DNA from: Liolophura sinensis
Taxonomy: Eukaryota; Mollusca; Polyplacophora; Chitonida; Chitonidae
DNA length: 64,000 nt
Assembly (NCBI RefSeq): GCF_032854445.1
Contig: NC_088300.1
Span: forward strand, 42,895,682-42,959,681
Direction: 5' to 3'
In this document: piece after piece, positions 61,524 to 64,000 of the stretch
How the letters are laid out: the number at the start of each line of letters is the position of its first letter
Numbering within the stretch: position 1 is the first letter of the stretch
The notes under the pieces: generated by a model
Told to the model about the DNA's origin: nothing
What the model saw: only the letters and a program-made list of their open reading frames with translations
Database searches by the model: none
Translations under genes and position numbers: made by a program

Positions 61524-63262
61524 AGGGCACCAAGGCCTCGAAACCTGAGATTCCAGACATCATGAGACAGGTTCTAAAAGCCTTTTCGAAAATTTAAGTG
61601 TGATTATACAACAAATGTACGAAGGCTTAAACTTGAACAATACTGAAAATTGTGTGCTAAGATGGAGCCCATTATGCAGAACGGAGAGGGGACATCCGCA
61701 AAGTCGCAAAATTCCTATATCCAGACTTATGATAAAAGGCTATACAGGTAAGCTCTGTATTTTAGAGTTCTTTGTTATAGAAAACATGCTGGCTTGCCTT
61801 TATAAAATGTTAGATTAGTACATATTATCGCCTTGCTGAAAATATGCAATAAAATAGGGCAAATACTGCACTGGGTTGTAATGGCGGCTGGCGTATATTA
61901 GGCGGAGGAACATGTAATTTTTTACTCCGTTTGAATGCTGAGTTACATTGTTCGATTTGGCAAATTACAACATTTCCGACACCAATTTTCTGTAAGGACA
62001 GGATCGCTTTTCCCCATACAGATTTTTTTTATGTGGAATATGACACATTATCGTGTTGTAATAGTAGAATACATTAGCATCACTCAGACTTTCTGTTGAA
62101 ATTATGATTATGTTTTTTAGTGAAACATGGCCTTAAATAGTGACTGACGTTAATATTTTGGATTATTTGCATTTTTTGGTAGGTCCTGCATGCTTGGATC
62201 CAAATGAAATAAACTACTCCTTAACGCAATGACCTCGCAGTATAGTGATCTTAAATGCGGTAATAAACCTAAGATTATATTGTATTATAGATAAGTCTGT
62301 GGCCTGCACTCTCGCCACTTCGCAAGGGTCTTGATGACAATAAAAGTGGTAGACGACGTTCGTATAATTATGTAGTGGAGACGAGCAACTGTTGAAAAAG
62401 AAGAAGAATCAACTGTTGCGAGTTGTTTCTCCTACTTAACGTGTTTGCTGTAACGTAACAACTATCGATTCTGTTTTCAAGAATCGTGCGGTGCATTTAA
62501 AAAAAATAATTAAAAAAGCCTTACATCACAATTAGCGTCAATGAATGCTCTTTCGAGCCGGGTGAGCCGCATTACTTACATAGTGGAATATAAATGGTTG
62601 ATTTTTCGTGATAATGTTACATGAAGTTTTAGGACAAAAAACGATAGCCACTGGGAGTCCACTCGATTGTACTTTACAGAGATTACTACTGGGTGTGTAA
62701 AATTACCGACATTGACTGGTCTATGATTAGTTATGTGGGAAAGTAAATCTGAATTGATTGAAGCTTATATATAATCTAGGGAAGTCTGATAACAGGTTCT
62801 ACAATCTCTCTTACATTGACACAACCAGGCCATGTTCGTAATCAGAATGCCACAAATTAGACCCACCAATTCACTTAGCAGTTCATATTTGTGCCTAGGA
62901 GAATTAATGACAATACTCTACCTTTTCTCACACTGGCAACATTTGGTGTATTTGAAATGAAGGCGAAGAAGGAAACTCTTAAAAAAATGAATTTCACATT
63001 GATCGGAAACGAATGGACCCTCATATATAACATTCTTGTGATCGGTTAGACATAGGAATGACGTATCAACAAACGTCTTAAAGGAGAAGGTTGCATGGTC
63101 TTCCTAGAAAGCTCAGTGGGATATTGGAATGGTTTAAAGCCTTGTGTTCGTGAGTTTGAATGTATCTCTACCGCATACCAGTCGAAGGCGCACTCAGGTG
63201 GTACAAGTCGTAACCCATCACCACTCAAACCACAAACTCACAAGCATGGATTTTTGAAAAAT
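61524..63262. other. Non-coding, nothing recognised
   Basis: No SINE, array or coding domain is seen. The plus-strand open frame at 61600-61818 (72 codons) has a possible donor TACAG|GTAAGC near 61747 but no recognisable family. Confidence 0.4.
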
Positions 63263-63338
63263 AATTAAACAATTAATCGAGGCTTACCTGTAAGTTTGAA
63301 TTTCAAGGTACAGGTAAGTCTCGTTTATTTGTTTAATT
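63263..63338. repeat. Hairpin: 30-bp imperfect inverted repeat
   Basis: The left arm AATTAAACAATTAATCGAGG continues to CTTACCTGTA (63263-63292). The right arm TACAGGTAAGTCTCGTTTAT continues to GTTTAATT (63309-63338). They pair with about four mismatches around a 16-nt loop. It lies just beyond the 3' side of the tyrosine-recombinase fragment and may be a terminal structure of that element. Confidence 0.8.
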
Positions 63339-63492
63339 CTACCTCGTCAAAGGTCAGCGTCACATCGGAAAGAACGTGAGACTTTAGAGCCTGTGGCCAC
63401 GAGAAATGTCGGCATAAGGGACAAGATACACCAATCAAGATTTATTTCTCACATATGACATTGCCGAAAGAGCATATACTGCTCTCAGGACG

Positions 63493-64000
63493 TTATTGAG
63501 AAAAGACAAACGTAACACGGTCAGCACCTGGAAGATCACATATTTCCAGCCAAGGTAGCATACACAGTCTATTTACGAACCTATTGCAAAATCCAGAATT
63601 TGCAACCAAACTTTTTTTGCTTTTCAAGAGATTTTTCATAAATTTTGCAAAAGTTTTCTCCGACTGCCAGCCAGCACCGGAGAGAATTAATTTCAAGGAG
63701 ACAGAAATGTTATATGCTTTCCATACCGAGGCTGCTCTAGAGCTGTGAGCTCGAAATATCTCCACATCAATTCCAGCATTTGTCAACACAGATTTGATCC
63801 AACGTGAAATCCTTTCTCTGGAGACAGGTATATGAGGTTTTTGATAACTTAAAAATGGTTGTGAATTACAACCTCGAAAGACCTTTGTCTTTTCAATGTA
63901 TTCTCTCAAATAGGTAACAACACAAAGAGTAACATCTGGCTCATATGACAATCTCTATTGGTTTCAGGGTTTTACCTGGTTTTCTTGTCTTGAGCAAAGC
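63493..64000 (-). pseudogene. Tyrosine recombinase, DIRS/Crypton-like, partial and frameshifted
   Basis: C-terminal catalytic part of a tyrosine (phage-integrase-type) recombinase, the enzyme that integrates DIRS-like retrotransposons and Cryptons. Readable motifs are LCVVTYLREYIEKTK, the PVSRERISRWIK segment, and the catalytic block FRAHSSRAA (H-x-x-R), then SGAGWQSEKTFAKF. At the position where relatives have the nucleophilic Tyr after FAKF, this copy has Met (FAKFMKN), so it is probably inactive. Near 63950 the frame changes: the codons from 64000 to about 63950 (LLKTRKPGKTLKPIEIV) continue the same domain in another frame. The window edge cuts the gene, so the rest of the element is not seen. 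Confidence 0.78.

Overview
The window is eukaryotic, AT-rich and dominated by repeats. The most likely source is a mollusc, or at least a lophotrochozoan. The reasons are two abundant tRNA-derived SINE families of the kind common in mollusc genomes, an element pairing a THAP-domain transposase with a SWIM-finger protein, a Penelope-like fragment, and very frequent TACATGTA palindromes. I found no prokaryotic gene organisation, no CRISPR array and no rRNA or functional tRNA gene. No host gene can be identified with confidence, so the window looks like an intergenic or long intronic stretch. Hints of host transcription are weak: a TATA box plus strong splice donor near 59.5-59.7 kb (minus strand) and two possible exons at 45.2-45.8 kb (minus strand).

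Layout. 1-38.5 kb holds scattered SINEs, several with clear target-site duplications, and tandem arrays. The arrays are a 121-bp repeat at 11.0-11.7 kb, a degenerate ~40-bp satellite at 27.1-29.05 kb broken by two insertions, a 22-bp repeat at 36 kb and a ~25-bp repeat at 37.2-37.6 kb. An inverted pair of a third SINE lies at 33.7-34.2 kb. 38.55-43.07 kb is the most informative segment: a 4.5-kb DNA transposon of ISL2EU type (Harbinger-related) with matching inverted termini. It carries a spliced THAP/DDE_Tnp_4 transposase on the plus strand and a convergent, spliced SWIM-finger gene on the minus strand. The transposase has several single-base frame lesions, and the SWIM gene lacks room for the YqaJ nuclease domain that normally follows. 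A further SINE sits inside transposase intron 1.

46.5-48.35 kb is a 54-bp minisatellite of about 34 copies that happens to be open for hundreds of codons. 48.9-51.8 kb has a complete SINE-B and an old SINE-A split by a short inverted-repeat element. 53.57-54.15 kb is a 25-bp array. 57.93-58.73 kb is a 5'-truncated Penelope-like element with an intact GIY-YIG domain and a degenerate hammerhead-like motif. 60.6-61.5 kb has a complete SINE-A and a small MITE. The right edge (63.26-64.0 kb) has a hairpin and the end of a tyrosine-recombinase gene from a DIRS- or Crypton-like element, frameshifted and lacking the expected tyrosine.

The genes do not form a host pathway. They are components of mobile elements, and the SINEs depend on reverse transcriptases not encoded here. 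SINE-A and SINE-D have unrelated bodies but the same tail, which suggests a shared LINE partner.
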